A stretch of DNA of 64,000 nucleotides from DAOTXS01 sp034435055. GTDB taxonomy: Bacteria > Chloroflexota > Anaerolineae > UBA4142. The notes beneath the pieces were generated by a model, which saw nothing but the letters and a program-made list of their open reading frames with translations, searched no databases and was not told where the DNA came from. Location: assembly GCA_034435055.1 (NCBI GenBank), contig DAOTXS010000048.1, forward strand, positions 1 to 64,000. The letters are read 5' to 3'. The position numbers and the translations under genes were made by a program. Positions 62,998 through 64,000 of the stretch are shown one piece after another (position 1 is the first letter of the stretch; each line of letters opens with the position of its first letter).

Positions 62998-63204
62998 TTA
63001 TTTATCGAGCGTGGGCGCGAGTTGATGAATCTTTTTCGCGCGTTTGTGACTTTCGACTGCCACGCGGCGGTCGAATGTGCGCTTGTTGCGCTTGGCTTTG
63101 CGGCGGCGCAAGTGCGATTTGCCGATGTGCGTCCGCATCAATTTGCCGGTCGCGGTAACCTTGAAGCGTTTTGCGGTTGCTTTGTGAGTTTTCAATTTAG
63201 GCAC
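62998..63204 (-). CDS. rpmI: 50S ribosomal protein L35
   Basis: 68 residues: MPKLKTHKATAKRFKVTATGK and RRRKAKRNKRTFD are standard. Flanked by 181 bp before and 75 bp after that are rich in AATCTCTAATCTCC-like and ATTTTCGATTTT-like repeats, with no further gene. Confidence 0.98.
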   Translation of the reverse strand: MPKLKTHKATAKRFKVTATGKLMRTHIGKSHLRRRKAKRNKRTFDRRVAVESHKRAKKIHQLAPTLDK

Positions 63205-63229
63205 GAGACTAACTCCATTTTCGATTTCT

Positions 63230-63337
63230 GATTTTCGATTTTAGATTTAGAGATGAATCACGTCAGACGTCGATTTCCTGGGGCTCATTCCGGAAATTCG
63301 ATGGGATTTTCCAATCGGCAATCTAAAATCGAAAATC
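63230..63337. repeat. GATTTTCGATTTTAGATT inverted repeat between infC and rpmI
   Basis: 18-bp perfect arms (63230-63247 and 63320-63337) in the translated-operon spacer. Same repeat family as in the GT39-like and 55-kb membrane genes. Confidence 0.8.
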
Positions 63338-63355
63338 GGCAATTTACAACAAACA

Positions 63356-63374
63356 GTCGGGGCTGAACCCCGAC
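63356..63374. other. GC-rich hairpin after infC
   Basis: GTCGGGG-N5-CCCCGAC, 12 nt beyond the infC stop on the minus strand. Only a short mixed TGTTTGTTG follows, so it is a possible attenuator or RNA processing site rather than a proven terminator. Confidence 0.5.
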
Positions 63375-63385
63375 CACGACTCTGC

Positions 63386-64000
63386 TTATCGTTGCGGTAC
63401 AGTCAATTCTTCCGGCGGCGGGACGACCACTTTGGTGCCGCGAATCAGCGCCGCGGCGGCTTCGGGTCCGCCTTTCATCGCGCCGGGGGTCAGCAACATC
63501 ACCAAACTTTTGCCGTCCATCATCGGCGCTTGCTCGATGCTCGCCGCATCCGCGAGTTCCATCGCAACCTTTTCCAGAATGTCGCGCCCAATTGTCGTGT
63601 GAGTAATCTCACGCGCCCGGAAAATCACGCGGACACGAATCTTGTTGCCGTCCTTGAGAAACTCGCGTACGCGCTTGAGTTTGAATCCGGTGTGATACCA
63701 GTTCGTCTTCGGGCGAATGCGCAGTTCCTTGACTTCGATCGACTTTTGCGCTTTTTTCGCTTCGCGTTCCTTCTTCGTCCGCTCGTACATAAACTTGCCG
63801 AAATCGATGATGCGGCAGACGGGTGGTTGCGCGGTCGGCGCAACTTCGACCAGATCAAGATTTTTTTCTTGCGCCATTCGCAGCGCTTCGGACACGGTCA
63901 TCACGCCGATTTGCTTGCCCTGATCGTCGATGACGCGAACTTCCTTGGCACGAATTTGCTGATTGATGCGAAGATTTTTGTCGCTGATTAGTGTCGCCCC
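63386..64000 (-). CDS. infC: Translation initiation factor IF-3 (5' end outside window)
   Basis: Binds the 30S subunit, keeps subunits apart and proofreads the start codon. The frame is open to the window edge. INQQIRAKEVRVIDDQGKQ before the first ATG is the normal IF-3 N-terminus, so the true start lies upstream of the ATG at 63904. The C-terminal domain shows KTNWYHTGFKLKRVREFL and an acidic/aliphatic end. The missing start is either beyond 64000 or a rare ATC/ATT codon, which IF-3 genes use for autoregulation; an ATC is present at residue LIS of the frame. Confidence 0.93.
   Translation of the reverse strand, partial: GATLISDKNLRINQQIRAKEVRVIDDQGKQIGVMTVSEALRMAQEKNLDLVEVAPTAQPPVCRIIDFGKFMYERTKKEREAKKAQKSIEVKELRIRPKTNWYHTGFKLKRVREFLKDGNKIRVRVIFRAREITHTTIGRDILEKVAMELADAASIEQAPMMDGKSLVMLLTPGAMKGGPEAAAALIRGTKVVVPPPEELTVPQR

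Overview
The window reads as one chromosomal segment of a free-living, respiring bacterium, most likely a member of the Chloroflexota (Anaerolineae-like). This is inferred from gene style and was not tested by any search. The clues are a single fused CydDC, a very large SARP/NB-ARC/TPR regulator, a lamin-tail-domain membrane protein, a PP2C-like/beta-propeller fusion, GT39-type membrane proteins, proline/threonine-rich lipoproteins, and a roughly 66-residue small protein of a type I associate with this phylum. Genes are dense, core functions dominate, and I found no phage, transposase, CRISPR array, rRNA or tRNA.

Layout. 0.2-8.2 kb: NADP isocitrate dehydrogenase converges on a cytochrome bd operon (Rrf2 regulator, cydA, cydB, fused cydDC), driven by a consensus promoter whose -10 lies inside a perfect palindrome. 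8.2-12 kb: type III CoA-transferase, two HtrA-like proteases and a LuxR-type regulator. 12-18.2 kb: lipoprotein, lamin-tail membrane protein, HEAT-repeat protein, phosphatase-like protein, NagZ and an Mrp Fe-S carrier. 18.3-22.7 kb: 2-oxoacid:ferredoxin oxidoreductase divergent from glyA. 22.7-26 kb: two-component system. 26-29.6 kb: a TetR-controlled acyl-CoA operon (regulator, redoxin-like protein, alpha-methylacyl-CoA racemase-like enzyme, acyl-CoA dehydrogenase). 29.6-38.6 kb: membrane protein plus gyrB, GntR regulator plus proline dehydrogenase, cinA, an EamA transporter and a TolB-like lipoprotein. 38.7-47.2 kb: ftsK, then a sugar/envelope cluster (GT39-like, small EamA-like protein, DegT aminotransferase, NAD-sugar epimerase) running into tsaD. 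47.3-54.9 kb: PP2C-like/propeller protein, an unassigned 438-residue protein, DegV, ferritin, ftsY, and prfB with a programmed +1 frameshift. 54.9-64 kb: membrane proteins, the SARP-type regulator, small proteins, then infC-rpmI-rplT, with infC cut by the window end.

Regulation is unusually readable. Many promoters match TTGACA/TATAAT, several palindromes sit exactly on them, and four genes start 6-7 nt after the -10 box, which predicts leaderless mRNAs.

The most striking large-scale feature is a set of short repeat families (GACGAAGGACGA-like, AATTTTCGATTTTCG-like, GCAGAAGGCAGAAG-like, and TGTCATTGCGAG inverted repeats). They fill the intergenic gaps and also enter coding regions in frame, adding linker peptides to CydDC, FtsY, two large membrane proteins and the SARP regulator. 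I did not find a clear new defence or biosynthetic system. The best candidates for undescribed biology are this repeat invasion, the NTase-like orphan at 49.8 kb, the degenerate PP2C/propeller protein, and the redox/acyl-CoA operon with a cysteine-less redoxin-like protein.
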